A DNA stretch of 33,377 nucleotides, taken from a virus. The position numbers and the translations under genes were made by a program. The stretch spans positions 1-33,377 of IMG/VR virus record IMGVR_UViG_3300020172_002341; one strand, written 5' to 3'. Below, one piece after another: positions 8,383-16,425 of this stretch (position 1 is its first letter; each line of letters opens with the position of its first letter). The notes under the pieces were generated by a model that did not search any database, was not told the DNA's origin, and saw nothing but the letters and a program-made list of their open reading frames with translations.

Positions 8383-10126
8383 TGAAAATGAAATATTAAT
8401 TGTTTTAGGTTCAAAACAATTTGCTGGTAATACAGACAAAGATATTTGGATACAACCACCACTGATTGGGGATATGAGAACTATGGTTGAAGGTGATAGG
8501 TCTTTGACTATTAATTTGGCCGAACAATTCGACACGGAAAGACAAGAAAGTGATATCTTTAGAATATCAGGTAAAATAACAAACGTATTTAATAATACAA
8601 TTTCAGGGGCTTGTAGTTATACGCCATTTAAAAATATATTGTATTACACTAATGCCGTTACTAACGCGACTTCAAACCTTTTACCGGGTTCTAATGTTGA
8701 TTGGGAGGGATACCCACAATTTGATGAATTTACCTTTATTAGACATTCCGCAATCACAGGACATAGAAATTTTATTACAAAGAGTGCAAGTTCATATAAT
8801 TGGATGTTGAACTTAACTTATCCATATAGTAGTGATACCACACAAGCAATGGCTTACACGAATGAAAATTTTGGAGTCACTGTGAACTTTACCGCTTCAG
8901 ATGGAATTCCATTTGTAATGGATACGGGACAGTTAGATGGTAAAAAATTGGTTTATTTTTATTGTGGTACAAAACACAATTTAAATGTTGGTGAATGGGT
9001 GGAATTAGATATACCGTTGGTTCCAGGGGGACTTAACGGGAAAAAATTATATCAAGTTTATTCATTAGGTGATGGTTCATACCGTTCAGAAGAAAAGGTA
9101 TTTACGATATTTGATTTAAAATTCCCTACAAACCAAACAACGACAGGATTTTATGGGACTTTCAAAAGGGTTACTAATATTGTGAATAGTGCAGAAACAA
9201 AATCAATTTATTATGTAAGACTTCATAAAGTAATTGCTGAACATAAAGATTTTATAATTAATCAGGCTGGGTTCGAAAACAACCCGTTCAGTACTAAAAC
9301 GAAATTAGAATATTCGGCACTTACACCAAATAACACCCAAAGAATTTCAGTTAAAGAGGGTTCAAAAACATTTAGTTTTACACTTAACAAAGACGTTACT
9401 ATTAACTCACTTAAAGATAACAACGGAAAACCGGTAACTCAGTTATTTTTAACAACAACACAAAGAGGTTATATGGGTTGGTTTAACCCACCTGCAATCA
9501 ATGCAACTAATAACCAAACTGCTATAGATATAGGTTGGGGATTTAACTTTTTAGAAAATACAGTTGATACTTGGTGGGACCATTACAGTACCGTTAACAA
9601 AGATAATATACCATTAAATTCATACGAACAACCACAGGGTAGTGGTCAGTACTTTTATTATAACGATTTTTTGGCTAACGGTAACATCCTCAAAGGGGAT
9701 TTCTGTGAATATAACTTTATAGAACAACAAGAGTACGTACTATCACCGATTTATCATAAGTATTCATTTAATAACACATACTTTTTAGATAACTCACCGG
9801 TAAATTACCCTAGTGGGTATGCTTACGAGCCACATATACCAATAACTATTAGAGTTTTTAGTGATTACGTAGAATTTGGTTCTGCGACGAATACAGATAA
9901 TATACCAACTTACGCGTGGTTTTCAGAGTTTGAACAATCATTTTTTTGGAGAGATATCTATTCGTATGGGTTCATTGATTCAGAAGGTTTAGGTGTTGAT
10001 TATCCATTTGTTAATGGTGCTCATTATCCATTTAAACCTGTTTTGTTTTTACAAAAACCAATACAAAGAACTCAAGAAATTGTAACAACAATTATAAACG
10101 ACCCATTAGTAGACGATTGTGAATAA
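8375..10126 (+). CDS. Predicted virion structural protein, function unknown
   Basis: The 583-residue product has no motif I can name. It is rich in aromatic residues and Asn, with many short beta-like segments, as is common in baseplate and fibre-base proteins. It starts with MSNENEILIVLGSKQFAG, and an aromatic stretch (VDTWWDHYSTVNKDN) is near residue 400. It overlaps the end of the 1667-residue gene by 8 bases and the start of the next gene by 8 bases, so translation of the three is probably coupled. The position after gp25- and gp6-like genes fits a wedge-periphery protein such as the gp8 level of T4, but no sequence similarity supports that name. No membrane segment or signal peptide is visible. 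Confidence 0.75.
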   Translation: MSNENEILIVLGSKQFAGNTDKDIWIQPPLIGDMRTMVEGDRSLTINLAEQFDTERQESDIFRISGKITNVFNNTISGACSYTPFKNILYYTNAVTNATSNLLPGSNVDWEGYPQFDEFTFIRHSAITGHRNFITKSASSYNWMLNLTYPYSSDTTQAMAYTNENFGVTVNFTASDGIPFVMDTGQLDGKKLVYFYCGTKHNLNVGEWVELDIPLVPGGLNGKKLYQVYSLGDGSYRSEEKVFTIFDLKFPTNQTTTGFYGTFKRVTNIVNSAETKSIYYVRLHKVIAEHKDFIINQAGFENNPFSTKTKLEYSALTPNNTQRISVKEGSKTFSFTLNKDVTINSLKDNNGKPVTQLFLTTTQRGYMGWFNPPAINATNNQTAIDIGWGFNFLENTVDTWWDHYSTVNKDNIPLNSYEQPQGSGQYFYYNDFLANGNILKGDFCEYNFIEQQEYVLSPIYHKYSFNNTYFLDNSPVNYPSGYAYEPHIPITIRVFSDYVEFGSATNTDNIPTYAWFSEFEQSFFWRDIYSYGFIDSEGLGVDYPFVNGAHYPFKPVLFLQKPIQRTQEIVTTIINDPLVDDCE

Positions 10127-10964
10127 TAACTATTATAGATTTACTCTTAACCCTAATGATACTGAAATCAATATCCCTATTGAAATCACTTTCGATATGG
10201 AGGGTAGAGAACAAGCTGTCGAAGAATTTGAAAACTCGGCGGTACAACAAATTATAAACGGGATTGAGGACTTCGAGGTTGGTAGATTTGCACATGCTCC
10301 GTGGGACACCGACCCCGATAAGACTGATATAAATTACGTATTTAATTTCTTCAACCCAAACTTACCTACTGATTTTATAACAAACCCACCATCATCAACA
10401 GATTGGTTAGATGATTATGAGTATGCAACATTCACAAACTCTGAGATATATTATTTTTCAAACTCTTTCAAAGGTTCATTCTTCAAATTAGATTTCTACG
10501 ATAGTAAAACAAATGAAAGCCAAAAAATTCTATTTAGTGTAATACTACCAACACAGCAAGGACAAAAAGAGACAGGAACAATTGGACCACCATTGAATCC
10601 AACTACGGTAATGGTTAAAAAACCAAAATACATTTTAGATTATACGGGACAAGACAAGGAAGGGTTTTTCTTTTATTGGTTAAAAAATGAGTCCTATATT
10701 GCTCAAACAGAATTCTATATGTCTTGTAAATTCTTCAATGCTAAAAAGGGTCAATTTGTAAGAATGATTAATGAACCCCAATCTAATTTTGTGGGGCCAA
10801 ACCAATTTAATTTTGATAAAGAAACCTATTTTTATTATAAAGTAACCTTTGATTACAATAGTTATGAATATAAGATTTATAGAGAAACCCCAGGTCTTGT
10901 AAGAGTTGGTGTCGGACAAACAGCAAATGAAGCTATAACTTGGTATGAATATATTAACCCATAA
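10119..10964 (+). CDS. Predicted virion structural protein, function unknown (GTG start)
   Basis: The 281-residue product is not recognised. The start is GTG at 10119, overlapping the previous stop region by 8 bases; no ATG lies near this position in frame, and the sequence from GTG onward is continuous protein-like (NNNYYRFTLNPNDTEINIPI). The sequence is acidic and aromatic. A proline- and glycine-rich loop (GTIGPPLNPTT) near residues 155-165 divides it into two likely beta-rich halves. The stop overlaps the next start as TAATG, so it is translationally coupled to the PKD-domain gene. It is part of the same baseplate-region operon, so a structural role is inferred from position only. Confidence 0.7.
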   Translation: MNNNYYRFTLNPNDTEINIPIEITFDMEGREQAVEEFENSAVQQIINGIEDFEVGRFAHAPWDTDPDKTDINYVFNFFNPNLPTDFITNPPSSTDWLDDYEYATFTNSEIYYFSNSFKGSFFKLDFYDSKTNESQKILFSVILPTQQGQKETGTIGPPLNPTTVMVKKPKYILDYTGQDKEGFFFYWLKNESYIAQTEFYMSCKFFNAKKGQFVRMINEPQSNFVGPNQFNFDKETYFYYKVTFDYNSYEYKIYRETPGLVRVGVGQTANEAITWYEYINP

Positions 10965-12106
10965 TGGAATCAGAAAAATTTAGTATAAAAATATCACCAG
11001 AAGTTTTAGCAACCGATTTATTTGCTTCGGTTTATACTGCGTCAACGATATATGACTTACCACAAAATGGTGTTCCAACATCATCAACTCCCTTCACTGC
11101 TATAACACAAGACTATGTTGTATACTCGGGAATGTCGGATATTTTAAGTGGAGGTACAAATGGTACGTCTTTATTAACAGGTTTAACTATACCTGTATTT
11201 TTTACTCAAACATATAATGATATTGGTTATTATTCTGAGTTTGACGGGTTAATGTATCAAAAAGATATTATTACTAATTTTTTATATAGTGGTGATGACA
11301 CGACAAACCTTTTTTCTGTTAGTTTATATAACACATCTGGTGATTTTACAGAAAGTTATTTAGATTTTACAACATTCACAGTGGATTGGGGTGACGGTAC
11401 TACACCGCAACTTCTAAGTTCAACACAACAAAATCACGTATACTTAAACTCTGGTGATTATGTTATAACTTTATCGGGAGCAAATCCTTGGGGGGTAACA
11501 ACAGTATCAAAACCTATTACATTACCATTAGTTGGTGCGTTTGTACCAAATCCAAATGGAACCATAGTTTTTACACCACAAGGAGGTAATTGGGGAAATA
11601 CTCCAATATCTTCGGATTACATATTTCCTCTCGACAGTATTAATAATGCAACTTATCAGGCATCGTCTAACTGGACTACAGTACCATTTACGGTATCAGG
11701 GTATACAAAATCTAAAATACAGGATTTAAGAAGATATGGACCAAATCCATATACTGTCGGTTATGTCTTTACAAAAAACAATCAAGTTTACGGACAAATA
11801 GATTTAATACAAAATGGAATCACAGGGTATACCATTGAAAATATCTCATACTTTGATTTACCAAACGGTAAAACTTTCTATGTTATGAATAGTAGTGGAC
11901 TAACTGTAAATGATTTAGACGTTTCAGTGATTACAAAAAACGAACAATTGTTAGATTTTGTTATGGCCCCACAAATACAATCAGACATATATGTTGAACG
12001 AGGTAAATATAGTGCCTTTGAAGCGTTAGAAAGATTGGGTGAGGTTGATAATATTGGGGACTTAGAACAGTATGGTTATGGTTTCTTTAAAATTAACAAC
12101 GCATAA
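10964..12106 (+). CDS. Virion protein with a PKD-like Ig domain
   Basis: The 380-residue product contains a clear PKD-type beta-sandwich: VDWGDGT at residues 140-146, then an HVYLNSGDYVITLSG segment, the usual W-G-D-G-T ... H-x-Y ... G-x-Y-x-V pattern. PKD domains are common surface-exposed binding or spacer modules in Bacteroidota proteins and in phage tails. Residues about 1-110 and 190-380 are of unknown fold. The last 40 residues (DIYVERGKYSAFEALERLGEV onward) look like a helical tail that could dock to a partner. The gene starts inside the previous stop (TAATG), and a 31-base gap with a TATTTATA element follows. The fold call is good; the role in the tail is inferred. Confidence 0.78.
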   Translation: MESEKFSIKISPEVLATDLFASVYTASTIYDLPQNGVPTSSTPFTAITQDYVVYSGMSDILSGGTNGTSLLTGLTIPVFFTQTYNDIGYYSEFDGLMYQKDIITNFLYSGDDTTNLFSVSLYNTSGDFTESYLDFTTFTVDWGDGTTPQLLSSTQQNHVYLNSGDYVITLSGANPWGVTTVSKPITLPLVGAFVPNPNGTIVFTPQGGNWGNTPISSDYIFPLDSINNATYQASSNWTTVPFTVSGYTKSKIQDLRRYGPNPYTVGYVFTKNNQVYGQIDLIQNGITGYTIENISYFDLPNGKTFYVMNSSGLTVNDLDVSVITKNEQLLDFVMAPQIQSDIYVERGKYSAFEALERLGEVDNIGDLEQYGYGFFKINNA

Positions 12107-12120
12107 AAATACTGATAAAC

Positions 12121-12128
12121 TATTTATA
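12121..12128 (+). promoter_or_regulatory. Candidate late promoter element (TATTTATA)
   Basis: TATTTATAAAATA occupies most of the 31-base gap before the ATG at 12138. It is almost identical to the element before 26946 (TATTTATAAAATA again, slightly closer to the ATG). The TATAAAAT part also resembles the T4 late -10 box TATAAATA. Confidence 0.4.
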
Positions 12129-12137
12129 AAATAAAAA

Positions 12138-13046
12138 ATGGCATTAGGAACATACGGTATAGTAAGACCCTCAGATGTATCACCCGCCGACGTTGATATT
12201 ATTTTACATTATACACCAAGTAGAGATGTAACAGATAATTTTTTACTTAAAAAATTAAACTCACAAAGTATATTAACACCATACTTTCATAGTTCAGAAA
12301 CGGGTGGAAATACAGATATTGAAGTTTTAGGTGGTTTATATAACTTAAAATTACCTGCAAGTGAATTCAATAAAAAGGGTATATACACTTTATATATTAA
12401 ACCTGCAGAAATAAGAACTACCATAACAGATTGTGGTGTTTTATCCGCATTACCTAATGTGAAGGGTATTATAATAGACATTAATCAGGTACCTGCTCAG
12501 TTCAGAAACAAGTTTACAAACCAAGGGTTAGTTGGTTTTAGAGTTGAATATTTAAATCAAGACGGAAGTAAGATACCAAATTTTTATAGAATAGTTACTT
12601 CATCATTCTTTTGTGAACCTGTAGTAACAGAACAAGTTAATTCATCACAGAAAACGATTAGGTATCGTTATGTTGATGGAGGTAGTGATTTAGTATTTTG
12701 TACTTTATCACCATCATCTTCACCAACTAACAAACCAACCGCAACACCTTTTATTGGTCAACCAAATCAAAATATTATTGTTTCTAACACTTTCTTTAAT
12801 CCAATCACCATTGATATACAAATGGCGGACTACGATTTAGATACGATGGCAATTGCGTTGTATGGTAACCAAACTAAAAGTATTGAAGACGGAATATACA
12901 CACTTTACGATAGTAATAACAACATTTACAAACAATACAACTTGTTTGAGGTTAGAGATAACTTTAATGAATTATTATATGAGGTCAGACAAGATAGAGG
13001 TGGTAACATAGATTTCAGTAAAAACTTTACAAATATTATTACTTAA
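12138..13046 (+). CDS. Predicted baseplate/tail structural protein, function unknown
   Basis: The 302-residue product is not recognised. It starts MALGTYGIVRPSDVSPADVDI, and the C-terminal third (residues about 225-302) has ITIDIQMADYDLDTMAIAL, then a short beta hairpin and LFEVRDNFNELLYEVRQD. A Ser/Pro/Thr-rich loop (SPSSSPTNKPTATP) lies near residues 190-205. A TATTTATA element precedes it, and its stop overlaps the next start (TAATG), so it is coupled to the 1120-residue gene. Close pairing with that large tail protein suggests that they interact, but the sequence alone gives no function. Confidence 0.7.
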   Translation: MALGTYGIVRPSDVSPADVDIILHYTPSRDVTDNFLLKKLNSQSILTPYFHSSETGGNTDIEVLGGLYNLKLPASEFNKKGIYTLYIKPAEIRTTITDCGVLSALPNVKGIIIDINQVPAQFRNKFTNQGLVGFRVEYLNQDGSKIPNFYRIVTSSFFCEPVVTEQVNSSQKTIRYRYVDGGSDLVFCTLSPSSSPTNKPTATPFIGQPNQNIIVSNTFFNPITIDIQMADYDLDTMAIALYGNQTKSIEDGIYTLYDSNNNIYKQYNLFEVRDNFNELLYEVRQDRGGNIDFSKNFTNIIT

Positions 13047-16000
13047 TGGCAAATAAAATATTCTTCCCACCTATTGGAACTAATACTTTCGCAGATAATA
13101 TTGTCGGAGTTCAAATAACTGATGGCGGAGGTTTAACGCAAGGTAATTTTCAGTTTACATCCGCAATTTACGAAAAATCTAACAGAAAGTTCGATACTGG
13201 TGTGTTTTCGGAAGGTTATACTTTAGAGAACCTGAAGATTAATAATATCGAAGAAGCCAAAAGAATTATTGAAAAAAACTTTAAAGTTTACCCAAATTAC
13301 GATTTATCAGAAGTAACAAGTTTTTCATTATATGGTTCATTGGCAAAAAGACTATCGTCATCCGCAATTAAGATAATTAACAATTTTCCAGCAGCAATTG
13401 AAGTATTGGCGTTACATCAATCAGGACTTCTTACCGGTCAAACTGCATACAATATAACTTACGACGCGGTTGAGGATGAGACCACATTCGATATGGATAG
13501 TGTTCTATTCAGAAACCCGTTTGAGGTTGACTTTTCGGTTAATGCTAGAAGAAATATCGAAGTAAAACCATTCCCAATTCACCCGATTAGGGCCTTGACG
13601 TCTGAGTTTGAAAATTACGCTTTATATTTTGAAACATTAAATAATGAGTACCCGCTTACGGATTTTGTACCAACACAAAGTTTATCTGGTGGTACTGTAA
13701 CATTAACAGTACAAGGTAATCCGTTTAGTGGTGTAAGTGCAACTACGGCATCATTAATAATAAAACCAAATAACTCAAAGACTCAAGAAATATTTAACGA
13801 TGCCTTTGATGAGGTTGAGAAGTTTCTTTTAAATCAAAATAGTGCTCCTAAATACACTGCAAAGTTTTCATATCCTGATTATGATGATAGTGGAAAATAC
13901 ACTCTTTATAATAGAAAGGTAACTTGGACTCTTAATAAATTTTGGAACTTAGACATTACAAGTTCATTATTCAACAAATATTTGGATGACCTTCAGTTAA
14001 TTGCTGAAAAATTAGACGAGTATAAAACTAACTTAATTAGTAGATTTTTAATTACGGGAGCTTTCAAGGAATTCGACACTACGGACCAAAAAATTGAAAA
14101 GGTCTTACAAATTTATGGTAGAAGTTTTGATGAGGTTAAAAAGTTTATTGATAGCTTAGCTTATATTAATTCAGTTACTTATCAAGTTGGAAATGACATA
14201 CCATCACAACTTTTATCTAATTTGGCTCAAACATTGGGAATCAACCCTAATATTTCACCGATTACTAATGAAGGGTTTTTAACTTCAGTATTTAACCCGA
14301 CACCTCAGCAGATATATGAAGGTCAAAAAAACACACCAACACCAACAGAATTAAATTATCAATATTATCGAAATTTAATATTGAACGCGGCGTACATGTT
14401 TAAAACGAAGGGAACAAGACAATCCTTAGAATATGTAATGAGATTTATTGGTGCTCCTGATGCCCTTGTAGAATTTAACGAGATAGTTTATGTTGCTGAC
14501 ACCAAGATTAATGTCGATAAGTTTAATCAACAATATGCGCAAATTTCAGGAGGGACTAAGTTTGAGAGTATCCCTAGTTTAGATAATGCGAACATCTTTA
14601 GTGTCCAAGGGGTAACATATACGGGATACACAAGTAGTGGTCTTATAAAGTTAGTGAACACTACTTTGGGTGATTATGGTATAGATTCCGATGGATACCC
14701 ACAAAGTCCACAACAAACAGGGGATAACTTCTTTCAAAAAGGTGCAGGTTGGTTTGAAAAAAGCCCGAAACACCGTTCGGTTGAAACTGTAGACTCTAAA
14801 AACTCACAATTTACGGGTTCAAACCCTTATTTAGTGACTGAAATTGCACCATTTAATTTCGGACAAGAATATTTGGATTCTTTACGAAAGTTTCCAGATA
14901 TGGGGGTTGGTTATACATTAAGAAGAGTATCGGACAACCAAAAATCTTGGCCTGTAAATCAAGTAGGGTCAAGAAAAAATAATTCAAATTTTAATGGTGT
15001 TGATTATAATGTATCAGACGATAAGTTAGTTATTAACTCAAAAAATATTGAGTTGTATATGAATATGGGACAAGGTATAACTTACGACGTATGGGATATG
15101 TCAGTTAAGTATAATTACCCTATACCTAATTCAGGATTAACGGCTCCTTATCCATATCCTGGAAATATTGATTGGACAGTAATTAACCCTAAACCAAAAG
15201 AAAAAACATTCTTTGAATTTGCTCAGACTTTCTACAATAATTTTATTAACGTTAGAAACAGACAGACAATATTTGACGGAAAGACAGGTGGATACCCTAC
15301 TTTACAATCAATTTATTGGAAGTACTTACAATCACAACAAACGGTAGGAATACCTTCCAATAATTACACATATCAGAAGATGATTGATTTCACATTAGGT
15401 GTTGGTGATTATTGGCAAAGACTTTTAGAACAGGTTGTACCAGGTACCACTTTGTGGTTAACAGGTCAAAAAATGGAAAACTCAATCTTCCACAGACAAA
15501 AATATGTTTGGAGAAGACAAAGAGGATGTCAAATTATACCTGTGGAATGTATCCCCTGTAAATATACGGGGCAACCTTTCGCTTATGATTGTATAGACCA
15601 AACTCTTAAGTGTGAATTAGTTTTAGACGGGGCAAATGTATTACAATCGCTACTTGCATCATTACTTAGTGGAAGTGGATATACTCAAAACCAATGTGAT
15701 TTAAATAGTATTGTTTCTAGTTGGTATGTTGATTGTCGTTTAGATAATCAAATTTTAATACAATCACAATTTTATACAGGGTATGGGTTAAATGATTACC
15801 CAACACAAACCCAACTATTAAATGCGTTAGATACTGAATTAGATGGACTATACCAGCACGGTTTGAATTATTACTTTGCAGGTAACCAATTGATTGTTAG
15901 TAATTCTACTTGTTATGATGATTTTACAAATAGTACATTATCATTAAACATTGGTTTAGATATCGATATTAATTGTACACCGTCGTCTGCAACTCCTACG

Positions 16001-16408
16001 CCAACACCTACACCGACTCCAACTCCTACACCAACCGCAACACCATCATATGTGAATTCGACTTTCTATTTCGGTTCACCAGTGACAACAACACCAAACA
16101 ATGTTAGTTTTGTGTTTAGAATAAATGGTGGTTCTTGGGTATATGTTAATAACCAAACGGTGGGTAACAAACCGTCAGCAACACAACTTTATAATTCATA
16201 TATGAATTCATTTATTGTTGGTGATACTTTGGAATTTGGTATTTTAAATGGTTCGGGTAATAATATTACATTCGGACTTGGAAACAACTCAGGTACGTAT
16301 ACCGGTTATTGTGGATTAATTTCTTACTACACTTATACTATTCCTAGTACAAACTTTGATTTGTACATAAACATACAAGACACTGGTAGTGGATATGTAA
16401 TTTGTTAA
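13046..16408 (+). CDS. Large baseplate/tail protein with tail-protein-I-like core, Thr-Pro linker and extra C-terminal domain
   Basis: The 1120-residue product is a probable baseplate wedge protein, possibly equivalent in position to T4 gp7 (1032 residues). The best clue is residues about 437-480, YYRNLILNAAYMFKTKGTRQ followed by SLEYVMRFIGAP, a pattern shared with phage tail protein I-like and wedge proteins. Residues 1-430 are mixed helical and beta. Residues about 856-976 form a Cys-containing domain that is clearly related to the C-terminus of the following SprB-repeat protein (shared pattern: LDGL or LDGI, then a strand ending in SNSTC or TSNC, then a final strand). A Thr-Pro linker (about 983-1000) connects to a final beta domain of about 120 residues. 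So a conserved baseplate body seems to carry a fused, exchangeable surface module. The gp7 equivalence is uncertain. Confidence 0.78.
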   Translation: MANKIFFPPIGTNTFADNIVGVQITDGGGLTQGNFQFTSAIYEKSNRKFDTGVFSEGYTLENLKINNIEEAKRIIEKNFKVYPNYDLSEVTSFSLYGSLAKRLSSSAIKIINNFPAAIEVLALHQSGLLTGQTAYNITYDAVEDETTFDMDSVLFRNPFEVDFSVNARRNIEVKPFPIHPIRALTSEFENYALYFETLNNEYPLTDFVPTQSLSGGTVTLTVQGNPFSGVSATTASLIIKPNNSKTQEIFNDAFDEVEKFLLNQNSAPKYTAKFSYPDYDDSGKYTLYNRKVTWTLNKFWNLDITSSLFNKYLDDLQLIAEKLDEYKTNLISRFLITGAFKEFDTTDQKIEKVLQIYGRSFDEVKKFIDSLAYINSVTYQVGNDIPSQLLSNLAQTLGINPNISPITNEGFLTSVFNPTPQQIYEGQKNTPTPTELNYQYYRNLILNAAYMFKTKGTRQSLEYVMRFIGAPDALVEFNEIVYVADTKINVDKFNQQYAQISGGTKFESIPSLDNANIFSVQGVTYTGYTSSGLIKLVNTTLGDYGIDSDGYPQSPQQTGDNFFQKGAGWFEKSPKHRSVETVDSKNSQFTGSNPYLVTEIAPFNFGQEYLDSLRKFPDMGVGYTLRRVSDNQKSWPVNQVGSRKNNSNFNGVDYNVSDDKLVINSKNIELYMNMGQGITYDVWDMSVKYNYPIPNSGLTAPYPYPGNIDWTVINPKPKEKTFFEFAQTFYNNFINVRNRQTIFDGKTGGYPTLQSIYWKYLQSQQTVGIPSNNYTYQKMIDFTLGVGDYWQRLLEQVVPGTTLWLTGQKMENSIFHRQKYVWRRQRGCQIIPVECIPCKYTGQPFAYDCIDQTLKCELVLDGANVLQSLLASLLSGSGYTQNQCDLNSIVSSWYVDCRLDNQILIQSQFYTGYGLNDYPTQTQLLNALDTELDGLYQHGLNYYFAGNQLIVSNSTCYDDFTNSTLSLNIGLDIDINCTPSSATPTPTPTPTPTPTPTATPSYVNSTFYFGSPVTTTPNNVSFVFRINGGSWVYVNNQTVGNKPSATQLYNSYMNSFIVGDTLEFGILNGSGNNITFGLGNNSGTYTGYCGLISYYTYTIPSTNFDLYINIQDTGSGYVIC
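15992..16045 (+). repeat. Thr-Pro codon repeat (linker DNA)
   Basis: Tandem six-base units (ACN CCN) encode alternating Thr and Pro in the 1120-residue protein. The same kind of tract occurs in the genes at 19738 and 22336. Confidence 0.85.
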
Positions 16409-16425
16409 AATTGATTTTATAAAAA